From contig JBEEKA010000151.1 in NCBI GenBank assembly GCA_041168985.1, positions 1 to 17,709 on the forward strand: a DNA stretch of 17,709 nt, given 5' to 3'. A program made the translations under genes and the position numbers. The notes below the pieces were generated by a model, which searched no databases, had not been told where the DNA came from, and saw only the letters and a program-made list of their open reading frames with translations. Source of the DNA: ZC4RG30 sp041168985 (GTDB lineage: Bacteria; Pseudomonadota; Gammaproteobacteria; Steroidobacterales; Steroidobacteraceae). Positions 1 through 7,417 of this stretch are shown in pieces (position 1 is the first letter of the stretch; each line of letters begins with the position of its first letter).

Positions 1-1
1 C

Positions 2-451
2 ATGAAGGCCTTCGAACTGATCTCGACGGCCCAGGTCGCCAAGTCGGCCGCGGAAGCGCGCGACATGACGATCCTGCGGCCCACCGACGGCATCACGATG
101 AACCGCGAACGCGTGCTGGCGGATGCCAAGGCGCGTGCCCTGTCGATGGTCTCCGGCTATGTCCCGCCCGCGCCGCCGGTGTTCCGGCTGCCGGGCGCCA
201 GCGGACGCGCTGCGTTTGCCGATGCCGTGAAGGGCTTCCAGGCGCGCGGCCTCGCCACGGAATACGACGGCGTCATTGCCGGGCGGCTCGCGTACGTGCT
301 CACCGGCGGCGACGCGGACCCCGTGGACCTCGTGACCGAGGACCAGGTGCGGGAACTGGAACGCAGGATGTTCATGGACTGCGTGCGCGATCCCCGGACC
401 CGGGATCGCATCGTGACCATGCTGAAGACCGGCAAGCCGCTCCGGAATTGA
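2..451 (+). CDS. C-terminal part of 3-hydroxyacyl-CoA dehydrogenase / enoyl-CoA hydratase (FadN-like), cut by window start
   Basis: The gene enters from the left; the ATG at position 2 is probably internal, so only the last ~149 residues are visible. They resemble the C-terminal end of the long (~800 aa) FadN-type enzymes, which carry an NAD-binding 3-hydroxyacyl-CoA dehydrogenase followed by a C-terminal crotonase domain. The signs are the stretch FELISTAQVAKSAAEAR, then LRPTDGITMNRERVLADAK, and the ending MLKTGKPLRN, which is characteristic of the family. The enzyme would hydrate 2-enoyl-CoA and oxidise the 3-hydroxyacyl-CoA in cytosolic beta-oxidation. The next gene starts 10 nt after the stop, so the two are co-transcribed. 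The family call rests on the C-terminus only, since the catalytic dehydrogenase domain lies outside the window. Confidence 0.8.
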   Translation: MKAFELISTAQVAKSAAEARDMTILRPTDGITMNRERVLADAKARALSMVSGYVPPAPPVFRLPGASGRAAFADAVKGFQARGLATEYDGVIAGRLAYVLTGGDADPVDLVTEDQVRELERRMFMDCVRDPRTRDRIVTMLKTGKPLRN

Positions 452-461
452 GGGCAGGCCA

Positions 462-1232
462 GTGGGCGATCACGTCAGGGTCGGTCGGGAAGGCGCGATC
501 CTGACGCTCGTGCTGGCCCGGCCGGAAAAGAAGAACGCGCTGACGGCGGCGATGTACCGGTCGCTCGCCGACGCCATCGAGTCCGCGCAGTCCGACGACC
601 GCATCCATGTGATCGCGCTGACCGGCGACGGCGACCTGTTTTCCGCCGGCAATGATGTCGGCGATTTCATCGAGGTGGCGCGTCACGGCGATCTGCCGCC
701 GGACACCGTGCGTTTCCTCCGGCTGCTGGCCGGCAATCGCAAACCCCTGGTGGCCGGCGTGCAGGGTCGGGCAGTGGGTGTCGGCATGACGCTGCTGCTC
801 CATTGCGATTACGTCGTTCTCGCCGACGACGCGCTGCTGTCGGCACCTTTCGTCAACCTGGCCCTGGTGCCGGAGGCCGCGTCCAGCCTGCTGCTGCCGG
901 CGCGCATCGGGCATCCCCGCGCGTTCTCGGTCTTCGCGCTGGGCGAGGTCGTCGATGCCGCGAAGGCGCTCGTCTGGGGGCTTGCCAACGAGATCGTGCC
1001 GCGGGCCGGTCTAGGTGACGCCGTCCGGGCCGTGGCAGGCCGGCTGGCACGCCAGCCCTTGGAAGCGCTGCTGGCAACGAAGGCACTGATGCGTCCGCTG
1101 CCGGCCATCTCGGAACAGATGACGCGGGAGTTCGAGCAGTTCATGCAGCGTCTCGCGTCGGAGGAGGCGCGCGCGGCCTTCGCGGCATTCCTGGAACGAC
1201 GACCGACGGAAGGCGCCACGTCGCGCCGTTGA
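462..1232 (+). CDS. Enoyl-CoA hydratase/isomerase family protein (likely delta3-delta2-enoyl-CoA isomerase type)
   Basis: This is a 256-residue crotonase-fold protein with a GTG start 10 nt after the upstream stop. The two oxyanion-hole segments are visible: FSAGNDVGDF (about 60-69) and GRAVGVGMTL (about 102-111). The stretch ALVPEAASSLLLP (about 134-146) has the Pro-Glu-x-x-Ser-Ser pattern of peroxisomal-type enoyl-CoA isomerases (ECI2/PECI), with Glu138 as the likely single acid/base residue. True hydratases use two glutamates. It probably moves the double bond of 3-enoyl-CoA to the 2 position so that unsaturated or branched side chains can continue through beta-oxidation. It sits between the FadN-like gene and an SDR in one operon. 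The crotonase family is certain; isomerase over hydratase is an inference from one motif. Confidence 0.88.
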   Translation: MGDHVRVGREGAILTLVLARPEKKNALTAAMYRSLADAIESAQSDDRIHVIALTGDGDLFSAGNDVGDFIEVARHGDLPPDTVRFLRLLAGNRKPLVAGVQGRAVGVGMTLLLHCDYVVLADDALLSAPFVNLALVPEAASSLLLPARIGHPRAFSVFALGEVVDAAKALVWGLANEIVPRAGLGDAVRAVAGRLARQPLEALLATKALMRPLPAISEQMTREFEQFMQRLASEEARAAFAAFLERRPTEGATSRR

Positions 1233-1242
1233 GGAGGACCGG

Positions 1243-2106
1243 ATGACGCTGGCAGGAAAGACCTTGTTCATCACCGGCGCGAGCCGCGGGATCGGCCTGG
1301 CCATCGCCCTGCGCGCGGCGCGGGACGGGGCAAACATCGCCATAGCAGCCAAGACCGGCGAGCCTCATCCTAAATTGCCCGGCACCGTGCATACGGCGGC
1401 CAGGGCGATCGAGGAGGCCGGCGGCAAGGCCCTGCCGCTGGTCGTCGACGTCCGTGACGAAACCGCCATTGCGCGCGCGGTAGATGCGACGGTGTCGACC
1501 TTCGGCGGCGTGGACATCTGCGTGAACAACGCCTCGGCGATCTCGCTGACCGATACGCTCGCGACGGATCCGAAACGCTATGACCTGATGCAGCAGGTCA
1601 ATGGCCGCGGCACGTACATGACGACCCGCGCCTGCCTGCCCCATCTGCTCAATGCGGAGAACCCGCATGTCCTGATGCTGTCGCCGCCGCTGGACCTGTC
1701 GCCGCGATGGTTCGCCGGCCACGTCGCCTACTCCATCTCCAAGTACGCGATGAGCCTCTGTGCGCTCGGCATGGCCGAAGAGTTCCGCGAGCAGGGCGTG
1801 GCGGTCAACGCCCTCTGGCCGCGCACCGCCATCGCCACGGCGGCCGTCGAGTTCGTGCTCGCGGGGAAGGACGGCCTGCGGCGCTGCCGGTCGCCGGACA
1901 TTGTCGCGGATGCCGCCCATGCGATCTTCCGGAAACCGGCCCGGGCGTTCACCGGGAATTTCCTCATCGATGACAGCTTCCTTCACGACGAGGGCGTGAC
2001 GGACTTCTCCTGCTATCGCATCGATCCCGATACGCCGCTGATGGCGGACTTCTTCGTGCCGGAAACCATTCCGGCGCCACCCGGGGTTCATGTCGAAACG
2101 ACCTAG
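1243..2106 (+). CDS. Short-chain dehydrogenase/reductase, HSDL2-like
   Basis: This 287-residue SDR has an ATG preceded by a strong GAGGAGGA ribosome site (1231-1238) that overlaps the stop of the crotonase gene. The cofactor motif TGASRGIG is at 11-18, Asp69 sits in the VDVRD segment, NNAS is at 95-98, and the catalytic Tyr163 and Lys167 lie in AYSISK. The segment YAMSLCALGMAEEF followed by VNALWPRTAIATAA is typical of the hydroxysteroid-dehydrogenase-like 2 (HSDL2) branch. The sterol-carrier (SCP2) tail of the animal protein is absent. It is probably an NAD(P)-dependent oxidoreductase of a 3-hydroxy/3-keto acyl-CoA or lipid substrate. Its place as last gene of a beta-oxidation operon agrees with that, but the substrate is not readable. 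Confidence 0.87.
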   Translation: MTLAGKTLFITGASRGIGLAIALRAARDGANIAIAAKTGEPHPKLPGTVHTAARAIEEAGGKALPLVVDVRDETAIARAVDATVSTFGGVDICVNNASAISLTDTLATDPKRYDLMQQVNGRGTYMTTRACLPHLLNAENPHVLMLSPPLDLSPRWFAGHVAYSISKYAMSLCALGMAEEFREQGVAVNALWPRTAIATAAVEFVLAGKDGLRRCRSPDIVADAAHAIFRKPARAFTGNFLIDDSFLHDEGVTDFSCYRIDPDTPLMADFFVPETIPAPPGVHVETT

Positions 2107-2144
2107 TCAATGCGTCCGGGGGCGCTCGGTTCGAAGATTTTCCA

Positions 2145-2183
2145 CCAAGGTTGGTTGAAACAACCAAGCGGGGTGCCGATAGA
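2145..2183 (+). promoter_or_regulatory. Palindrome overlapping a candidate promoter of the response-regulator gene
   Basis: A perfect inverted repeat TTGGTTG-AAA-CAACCAA lies at 2151-2167. A second, overlapping CCAA-GG-TTGG lies at 2145-2154. Inside the palindrome, TTGAAA (2155-2160) could be a -35 box, with GATAGA 17 nt further on (2178-2183) as a weak -10. A palindrome covering a -35 box is what an operator for a repressor or an autoregulated response regulator looks like. A terminator for the upstream SDR operon is less likely, because the stem is AT-balanced and has no T-run after it. Confidence 0.45.
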
Positions 2184-2218
2184 GTTTGAGGGAGTCGGCA
2201 AACGCAGCATTGGCGGAT

Positions 2219-2986
2219 ATGACGGTCGGGAAGGAAGAACGGTCCGCGCACAAGGTGCTGGTGGTCGAGGACCACCCCTTGTTCCGCGAGGCCTTGGTTG
2301 CGCGCCTTGGCCTGGAGCCCGGCGTGTCGGAATGTCTCGAGGCGGCCAGCGTGCAGGAAGCGCGCAGAATGCTTCTGGAGCACGATTTCGCCGCAATGGT
2401 GACGGACATCAGCCTGACGGACGGAACCGGGCTGGACCTGATCCGCCGGATGCGCGCCGAGGGCCATCGGATGCCCGTCCTCGTCGTCAGCGCCCTCGAT
2501 GAATCCGTCTACGGGGAGCGCGCTTTCCGCGCCGGCGCACAGGGCTTCGTCCACAAGCTGGAAACGCCTGCCCGGATCATCGAGGCCCTGCATGCCGTGC
2601 TTTCCGGTGGCCTTTACCTTTCGCAGGTCGTGAGCCGGGCGATCTCGCAGTCCTCATCGCGATCTCCCGGGGAGTCCGGCAACGGCATCGAGTCGCTGTC
2701 CGACCGGGAGATGCAGATCTACTCCCTTCTGGGCCAGGGTCAGGGCACGAGGGAAATCGCGGAACGCCTGTTCCTCAGCCCCCACACCGTCGAATCCCAC
2801 CGCGAGCGCATCCGCGCGAAACTGGGCCTGCGCAACAGCATGGCCCTCGTGCAGAGCGCGCTGCGGTGGTCGCTCGAGGAAGGTGGGCTGCTGCGCGGTG
2901 CCGATCCGGACAACCTGCAGCCAGGCGACTCGGAGTCCGACGGCGCGCCGGCGGACGGCGTCCAGCCCAACGGCGCCAAGGACTGA
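2219..2986 (+). CDS. NarL/LuxR-family two-component response regulator
   Basis: This is a 255-residue DNA-binding response regulator. The receiver domain (about 12-125) has the acidic pair Glu17-Asp18 in VVEDHP, the phospho-acceptor Asp63 in VTDISLTDG, a Ser91 switch residue and the conserved Lys113. A LuxR-type HTH (about 159-217) follows, with LSDREMQIYSLL and the recognition part LSPHTVESHRERIRAKLG. The C-terminal ~30 residues are a polar Asp/Pro/Gly-rich tail without homology I recognise. I chose ATG 2219, which leaves a normal ~12 residues before the receiver. In-frame TTG codons at 2186 and 2210 are alternatives, the latter 15 nt after GGGAG. No histidine kinase is visible nearby, so in this window it is an orphan. 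It may control the flanking acyl-CoA or cytochrome genes (inference). Confidence 0.9.
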   Translation: MTVGKEERSAHKVLVVEDHPLFREALVARLGLEPGVSECLEAASVQEARRMLLEHDFAAMVTDISLTDGTGLDLIRRMRAEGHRMPVLVVSALDESVYGERAFRAGAQGFVHKLETPARIIEALHAVLSGGLYLSQVVSRAISQSSSRSPGESGNGIESLSDREMQIYSLLGQGQGTREIAERLFLSPHTVESHRERIRAKLGLRNSMALVQSALRWSLEEGGLLRGADPDNLQPGDSESDGAPADGVQPNGAKD

Positions 2987-2994
2987 TCAGGGCT

Positions 2995-3044
2995 CCTGCG
3001 GATTGCAGGCGCGTCGCGCTTCTGCTTCGATCACGGGATCCGTG
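2995..3044. repeat. Two short inverted repeats between the regulator and cytochrome genes
   Basis: CCTGC-GGATT-GCAGG (2995-3009) and CACGG-GAT-CCGTG (3032-3044) lie in the 75-nt gap. Both have only 5-bp arms and neither is followed by a T-run. They could be a weak transcription-attenuating element or a regulator site, but short GC palindromes arise easily in DNA of this composition. Confidence 0.25.
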
Positions 3045-3061
3045 GATGTCGGGAGCGCGCC

Positions 3062-3625
3062 GTGAATCGAAAAGCCGCTGGCCTGCTGTATGCGCTGGGG
3101 CTGTTCCTGCCCGGCCTGGCGTTGCCTGCCGATCCGACACCGACACCGGCTCCGGGATGGACGGGTCTTACGGATCCGAAGGCCGTCATCACCGCGCGTC
3201 AGGAACTGATGGAACACATCGAACTGCTGATGGAGCCCATCGACACCATCACGATCAGGCCTGTCCGGGACGTCGCGCGCCTTCACAGCAATGCCGAAGT
3301 CATCGGCGCCATGCTGACGGCGGTTCCCCACCTGTTCCCGCCCACGACCAACCGCTACGACCCGCAGGTCCTGCAGCCGGAAACCATCGCGCTGCCCGAA
3401 ATCTGGAAGTCCTTCCAGGCCTTCTATGGGCTGGCCGGTGCGGCGGTCCAGGCTGCAGAAGCCATGGCGCTTGCCGAGGGCACGCAGAACCTGCGAGCGG
3501 CAAGCCGCAGGCTGCGCGCCGCCTGCGAGGCCTGCCATGCGATCTACCTGCGGAAATACGAGCCCCCGAAGGTCCTGGACTCGGATTACAGGTTCGACTT
3601 CAACAGTGCGATAGGCCGCAAGTAG
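3062..3625 (+). CDS. Cytochrome c'/c556-like exported haem protein
   Basis: This 187-residue protein starts at GTG with a GGGAG ribosome site about 8 nt upstream. A Sec signal peptide is evident (hydrophobic run to about residue 20, LALPAD cleavage area), followed by a Pro/Thr-rich linker. One haem-attachment motif, CEACH (155-159), lies close to the C-terminus. That position, in a mostly helical protein with MEHIELLMEPID near the N-terminus, is the layout of the cytochrome c'/c556 four-helix-bundle family (usually ~130 aa mature). In cytochrome c' the sixth haem position is often free, and proteins of this kind bind NO or CO or carry electrons in the periplasm. It lies 75 nt after the response regulator on the same strand, so it may share its transcript. 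Function within the family is open. Confidence 0.75.
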   Translation: MNRKAAGLLYALGLFLPGLALPADPTPTPAPGWTGLTDPKAVITARQELMEHIELLMEPIDTITIRPVRDVARLHSNAEVIGAMLTAVPHLFPPTTNRYDPQVLQPETIALPEIWKSFQAFYGLAGAAVQAAEAMALAEGTQNLRAASRRLRAACEACHAIYLRKYEPPKVLDSDYRFDFNSAIGRK

Positions 3626-3635
3626 GGATTCGCCC

Positions 3636-4838
3636 TCAGAGACTGGCATCGAAGCGGTAACGGACGGCCAGCTGGGATTGCGATTCCGCCTGACGGGCCT
3701 GCAGTCCGAAGGAGGCGCGGGGCGGAAATCGCGAAGTCCCTTCGATGTGTTCGGCCGCAAGCTCCCACTGGTCGCTGAACCGGTGCGTCCAGCCCAGGGT
3801 CCAGGCATGGCCGTCCTGGTTCGACGGCGGGCCGAAATAGAAACCGGTCAAGTGATGCGTGCGGTATCGGTCGTACCGCAGCGAGAAACGTTCCCTGCCT
3901 CGTTCGAAGCTCCCGAGCATGAACTGCGTCCGGAAGTTCATCCTGAACGGCGACGCGGCGTCCTCGTCGTCGACGACCGTGTACCCATCCAGGTGCTGGG
4001 CGATGAAGGTCCAGTGCGGAGACGGTTCGAAACGTGCACCGGCAGAGACGAACCGCGTCAGCCAGGCGTAGTGGTTGCCCGCTTCGGCCGCCGCGTCGGC
4101 CCGATTGTCGTAATACAGCGTCCGCAGTTCGAGGCGTTCACCATGGCGCCAGCCCAGCCCCGCGTAGTATCCCGGTCGACCGTCGATCTCGTGGTACAGC
4201 TCGACGCGCGGCGTGCCCAGCCCGCCTCTCAACGTAGAGGGCCGGTCGGTCAGCGCAAAACCCCGGAACGCGAGAACGGCTCCAGCGGGATCGTTCCAGC
4301 CATAGGCGGCAGCGACGAATGACAGGTCGCCGGCGTAGCCGCTGCTCGCACCGAGCCAGCGGGCTTCGACCTCCGCGCCGACCGTTCGCAGCTCATCGCC
4401 GATCCAGGTGTTCAAGGCCGATGGCGTGACCGAATAGACGCTGGTCCAGCCTGGGCCCCGGTTCTCGAAGGAAACGGGCAGGTAGAAGGCACCGATCCGG
4501 GCGCGCCAGCGCAGCGCGCTTGTGGGGAAAGGCTTGATGTCCAGCCAGAACTCGCTGAAATCGACCGCGTTGCCCTGCCGGTCGCCGTAGGCATCCGCGA
4601 CGGCATGCAGCGACACCGTGTCCGTGAGGCGGTACTTGAGCGACGCAAAGGCGCGGCCCAGTCGCAGCCCGTCGTGTCCTGCATCGAAACGCAGGATGCC
4701 GCGCCCGCCGTCGAGGAACGACGGCGCCGAATCCGAATGGACCCAGCGCGCGTCGACCGCGCCGGTGATATCCAGCCGTTCGTCGGCCGCAGCCAGCGTG
4801 GCGCCGGCGAACAGGAGCCACAGGGCGGGGCGGACCAT
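3636..4838 (-). CDS. Outer-membrane beta-barrel protein (porin-like)
   Basis: This is a 400-residue exported protein with signal peptide MVRPALWLLFAGATLAAA. The rest is a run of alternating hydrophobic/polar strands rich in Trp, Tyr and Arg, broken by Asp/Gly turns, as in outer-membrane barrels. It ends in the amphipathic strand LAVRYRFDASL. I recognise no named porin family. I prefer ATG 4838, whose first base is the last base of the upstream stop (TGATG), a classic coupling arrangement; an in-frame ATG at 4850 would overlap that gene by 13 nt. It is translated after the cupredoxin-like gene, so the two probably act together at the envelope, for example in uptake or release of a small molecule or copper (inference). 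Confidence 0.72.
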   Translation of the reverse strand: MVRPALWLLFAGATLAAADERLDITGAVDARWVHSDSAPSFLDGGRGILRFDAGHDGLRLGRAFASLKYRLTDTVSLHAVADAYGDRQGNAVDFSEFWLDIKPFPTSALRWRARIGAFYLPVSFENRGPGWTSVYSVTPSALNTWIGDELRTVGAEVEARWLGASSGYAGDLSFVAAAYGWNDPAGAVLAFRGFALTDRPSTLRGGLGTPRVELYHEIDGRPGYYAGLGWRHGERLELRTLYYDNRADAAAEAGNHYAWLTRFVSAGARFEPSPHWTFIAQHLDGYTVVDDEDAASPFRMNFRTQFMLGSFERGRERFSLRYDRYRTHHLTGFYFGPPSNQDGHAWTLGWTHRFSDQWELAAEHIEGTSRFPPRASFGLQARQAESQSQLAVRYRFDASL

Positions 4839-5497
4839 CAGTAATCCCATTTCTCGCGGCCCGGGCTGGGCGACGGCCGACTGCGAAGCGGGCGGCTGAG
4901 TTTCACCTGTTCCGTGGCCTCACCCTGTGCCTCCAGGTGCAGGACCCGCTTGAGACTCTCCGGCGAATCCGCGATGAAAGGCCCCCAGGCCGACAGGCTG
5001 TATTCTCCTGCGGGCAGCGACCTGAACTCGACCCGTCCCTCCGCATCGGTCTTGCCGAAACGCGGCGCATCGGTCACGAAGATGTAACCCACCATCTCGT
5101 CGTGGATGTTGCAGCCGAGCACGACGAGGCCTTCGTTGTCGAACAGGACCGGCGACTTGGGCCGGCCCTTGTACAGCGGCAGCTGGAACCGCTTGGCCTT
5201 CGAGAAGGAATAGACCTGGTGGCTGACCATGTCGTTGTTGGGGAACGACACAGCTGTGCGGGTCCCGACGACCAGCAGGGCGGGGATGAAGGCGCGGTGG
5301 TTCTGCGCCATCACGGCCTCGGCCGCAGGACGCATCGGCGCCAGGACGTGTCCGTCCGCCGCCGACAGCGTGACCGCCACCTCCGGCACGGGCCGGTTGT
5401 GGCGGTCCAGGACGACGATGGACATATCCGCGGCATCCGCCGCGCCGGCCGCGGCGATGAATCCTGACAGGAGGATTGCGAGTCCGCGGCGTCCCAT
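4838..5497 (-). CDS. Exported cupredoxin-like protein (often labelled methylamine utilization protein)
   Basis: This 219-residue protein has a signal peptide ending near AAGAADA. The central domain has the four residues expected of a type-1 copper site: His93 in MVSHQVYSFSK, then Cys129, His132 and Met135 in LGCNIHDEMVGYIF. A C-terminal segment TDAEGRVEFRSLPAGEYSLSAWG looks like a carboxypeptidase-regulatory-type beta-sandwich strand pair. Related proteins are commonly annotated 'methylamine utilization', but no methylamine dehydrogenase is present, so that label is not supported here. It probably carries electrons or copper in the periplasm. The gene begins 3 nt after the DUF3237 stop, and its own stop overlaps the barrel gene by one base. 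The tail SRPLRSRPSPSPGREKWDY is basic and probably disordered. Confidence 0.78.
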   Translation of the reverse strand: MGRRGLAILLSGFIAAAGAADAADMSIVVLDRHNRPVPEVAVTLSAADGHVLAPMRPAAEAVMAQNHRAFIPALLVVGTRTAVSFPNNDMVSHQVYSFSKAKRFQLPLYKGRPKSPVLFDNEGLVVLGCNIHDEMVGYIFVTDAPRFGKTDAEGRVEFRSLPAGEYSLSAWGPFIADSPESLKRVLHLEAQGEATEQVKLSRPLRSRPSPSPGREKWDY

Positions 5498-5500
5498 GTG

Positions 5501-6004
5501 TCAGAGCACCTTGTAGTACCTGATCGTATTGCCCAGTTCCGTGCGACGCCCCACGCCGACGAAGCAATGCCTCGCCAGCCAGTCGTGCTTGCCGATCGGA
5601 GCCTCGAAGGTCGTGACGGTGCGGAAGTACACCTCGTCGAACGTCGGTGCTTCCTTGGTCAGTCCATGGGCCACGCGCTCGAACTTCTGCATGACCTCGG
5701 GGGTGCGGCCCCAGATGAATCCACGTGTCTGCAGCATGAAGACGCTGCCGTCGTTCTCCTGCAGCAGGTATCGCGCATCGGCGGCGAGGACGCCGTCGTC
5801 GCGGAACAGGCAGAAGTCGCCGCCGCTCATGGGCAGTGCCTTGCCCGCGACGAGCGGGCCGTCGAATTCCCCGCCGTCCAGCGCGACCATCCCCCGGCTG
5901 CCGCCGCTCGGCATGTTCTGCACCTTGGGTAACGGACGGAAGCGCAGTCGCACCTCCAGCGCGAATTCAAACTGGGGTGCGAAGGGGTCCGGCGAATGCA
6001 TCAT
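5501..6004 (-). CDS. DUF3237 family protein
   Basis: This 167-residue protein has no signal peptide. The DUF3237 pattern is clear: FEFALEVRLRF at the start, GGEFDGPLVAGKALPMSGGDF, ADARYLLQENDGS, then YFRTVTTFEAPIGKHDWLARHCFVGVG near the end. The family is a small beta-barrel of unknown function that is often found beside aromatic, steroid or CoA-thioester catabolic genes. Two ATG codons are adjacent (6004 and 6001), and neither has a good ribosome site. The next gene starts 3 nt after the stop, so it is the first gene of a three-gene unit with the cupredoxin-like and barrel proteins. No catalytic role can be assigned from sequence. Confidence 0.85.
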   Translation of the reverse strand: MMHSPDPFAPQFEFALEVRLRFRPLPKVQNMPSGGSRGMVALDGGEFDGPLVAGKALPMSGGDFCLFRDDGVLAADARYLLQENDGSVFMLQTRGFIWGRTPEVMQKFERVAHGLTKEAPTFDEVYFRTVTTFEAPIGKHDWLARHCFVGVGRRTELGNTIRYYKVL

Positions 6005-6064
6005 GAGGCGACCAGGGGTTCGTGGAATCCGGATCCCAACGGTATCACTTCACCACCGCGTATA

Positions 6065-7291
6065 TCAGTCCGCCCCGCGGCCCGCAGCGCCGAGCATCTC
6101 GTCGAGGTGCGTGAGCAGTTCGGCGGCGACGACGGGATCGACAAGTCCGTCCTGCTTCTGTCTTGCCATGAACGCCGCCAGGGCATCCCGATGCAGTCCC
6201 TTCCGGTACGGCCGATCCTGGGCCATGGCCTGGAAGATGTCGGCAACGCGCAGGATCCGCGCCTCGAGGGGCAGGCTGGATCCCTCGCGGCCATAGGGAT
6301 AACCCTGCCCGCCCGGCGCCTCATGATGGTCCGCTGCCCACTCGGTGATGGACTCGAAGCCGCGTATCTTGTGGAGGATCTGCAGGGTCTGGAAGCTGTG
6401 GGCGTTCATCGTCATGCGCTCGTCGTCGTCGAGCGGACCTGGCTTGTCGAGGACGGAATCCGGTATGCGCAGCTTGCCGAGGTCATGCAGCAGACCGGCG
6501 ATCTCCAGTTCGTCACAGCGTTCCACATCGAGCCCGAGCCTTTCGCCCAGGCGCCTGGCGACGCGCGCGACACCCGACGAATGTGCTGCCGTGAAGGGAC
6601 TCTTGGCATCGACGATCCGCGAGAAGATGCGGGCCAGCTGCAGGTACTCCGCATGCGTGGCCACGACCGGTCGGCCGTAGTCCATCATGTCGTGCAGGTA
6701 GCCGTGGAGCGCATTGGGCTCCAGGTACAGCCAGAAGGCTTCGTGACGGGACGCGAGCAGGAAGGCATCGACGAGCGCCGGATCGAAATAGGTCCCGCGG
6801 CGCGCCTCGATCTCGCGTCGGATCCCGGCCATGTGCTGCAGGATCTGTCCCGTCGCGCAATGCTTCGAGGCCATCGCGTCCACGCGATCGACGAGCAGGA
6901 TCAGGTTTGCGTTGCGACAGACCCGCGGATCGATGCCTTCGTCCCGCATGCGGTCCCACCGCGTGTGGTGGAATCGGATGGGCAGGGCGAGGTGGGCGAG
7001 GGGGCGGAAGTCCTTCAGCAGTTCATGGCCGACGTGCGCGTGGACCTGCGATCCCGCCCAGTCGAATTCCTCGATCAGTCGCTGGTGGGTCGTGGTGGTC
7101 GAGACGCCAATGTCGTGCAGCAGTCCGAGATCGAAGAGTTCCTGCACCTCCGCGTCGGGCAGCTGCAGTGCCCTGGCGCACTCGGCCGCCATGACGCCGA
7201 CGCGCTTGCCGTGCGACAGGTCATCTACGCCAACGAGGTCCAGCGCATCGGACAGCGCGTACACAACCTGCCTGAAGTCAGCCTGGATCAT
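6065..7291 (-). CDS. Tandem-HD HD-GYP phosphodiesterase
   Basis: This 408-residue protein has two HD domains. The N-terminal one (about 1-200) keeps likely metal residues: His27 in SHGKR, His59-Asp60 in LLHDIG, His84 and His108-His109. The C-terminal one (about 225-400) has His237, His269-Asp270 with Lys273 in LLHDLGKLRIP, His298, His322-His323 and the GQGYP signature at 329-332, then RVADIFQAM with Asp351. That is a complete HD-GYP set, so hydrolysis of cyclic di-GMP (or a related cyclic dinucleotide) is expected. There is no receiver, PAS or membrane segment, so it is cytosolic and its input is unknown. It stands alone, 60 nt before the DUF3237 gene on the same strand and divergent from the small exported protein gene. 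Confidence 0.9.
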   Translation of the reverse strand: MIQADFRQVVYALSDALDLVGVDDLSHGKRVGVMAAECARALQLPDAEVQELFDLGLLHDIGVSTTTTHQRLIEEFDWAGSQVHAHVGHELLKDFRPLAHLALPIRFHHTRWDRMRDEGIDPRVCRNANLILLVDRVDAMASKHCATGQILQHMAGIRREIEARRGTYFDPALVDAFLLASRHEAFWLYLEPNALHGYLHDMMDYGRPVVATHAEYLQLARIFSRIVDAKSPFTAAHSSGVARVARRLGERLGLDVERCDELEIAGLLHDLGKLRIPDSVLDKPGPLDDDERMTMNAHSFQTLQILHKIRGFESITEWAADHHEAPGGQGYPYGREGSSLPLEARILRVADIFQAMAQDRPYRKGLHRDALAAFMARQKQDGLVDPVVAAELLTHLDEMLGAAGRGAD

Positions 7292-7379
7292 GCTCGGGGT
7301 ATCCTGTTACGCATGCATTCTAGCGACACCGGTCGTTCAGCAGGCGTTCGGGCTGTCAGGATTAAACGTAAGGACAAGG

Positions 7380-7392
7380 CCGGATGGTCCGG
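7380..7392. repeat. Inverted repeat in the leader of the small exported protein gene
   Basis: CCGGA-TGG-TCCGG is perfect, with 5-bp arms that extend by two G-T wobbles in RNA. It lies about 25 nt before the ATG at 7418 in the 126-nt gap between divergent genes. It could be an operator or a leader hairpin. I see no convincing -10/-35 pair in this gap. Confidence 0.3.
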
Positions 7393-7417
7393 TTCCCACA
7401 ATCGAGAGGACGAGAAC

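Noticed and set aside
4838..5497. Methylamine utilization function for the cupredoxin-like protein
   Set aside because: No methylamine dehydrogenase subunits or maturation genes are present; only a generic cupredoxin-type copper motif is seen.
5996..7417. Long plus-strand open frame opposite the HD-GYP gene, in frame with the small exported protein
   Set aside because: The part before 7418 is the antisense shadow of a well-conserved gene. The signal peptide and the ribosome site at 7404-7410 show that the protein starts at 7418.
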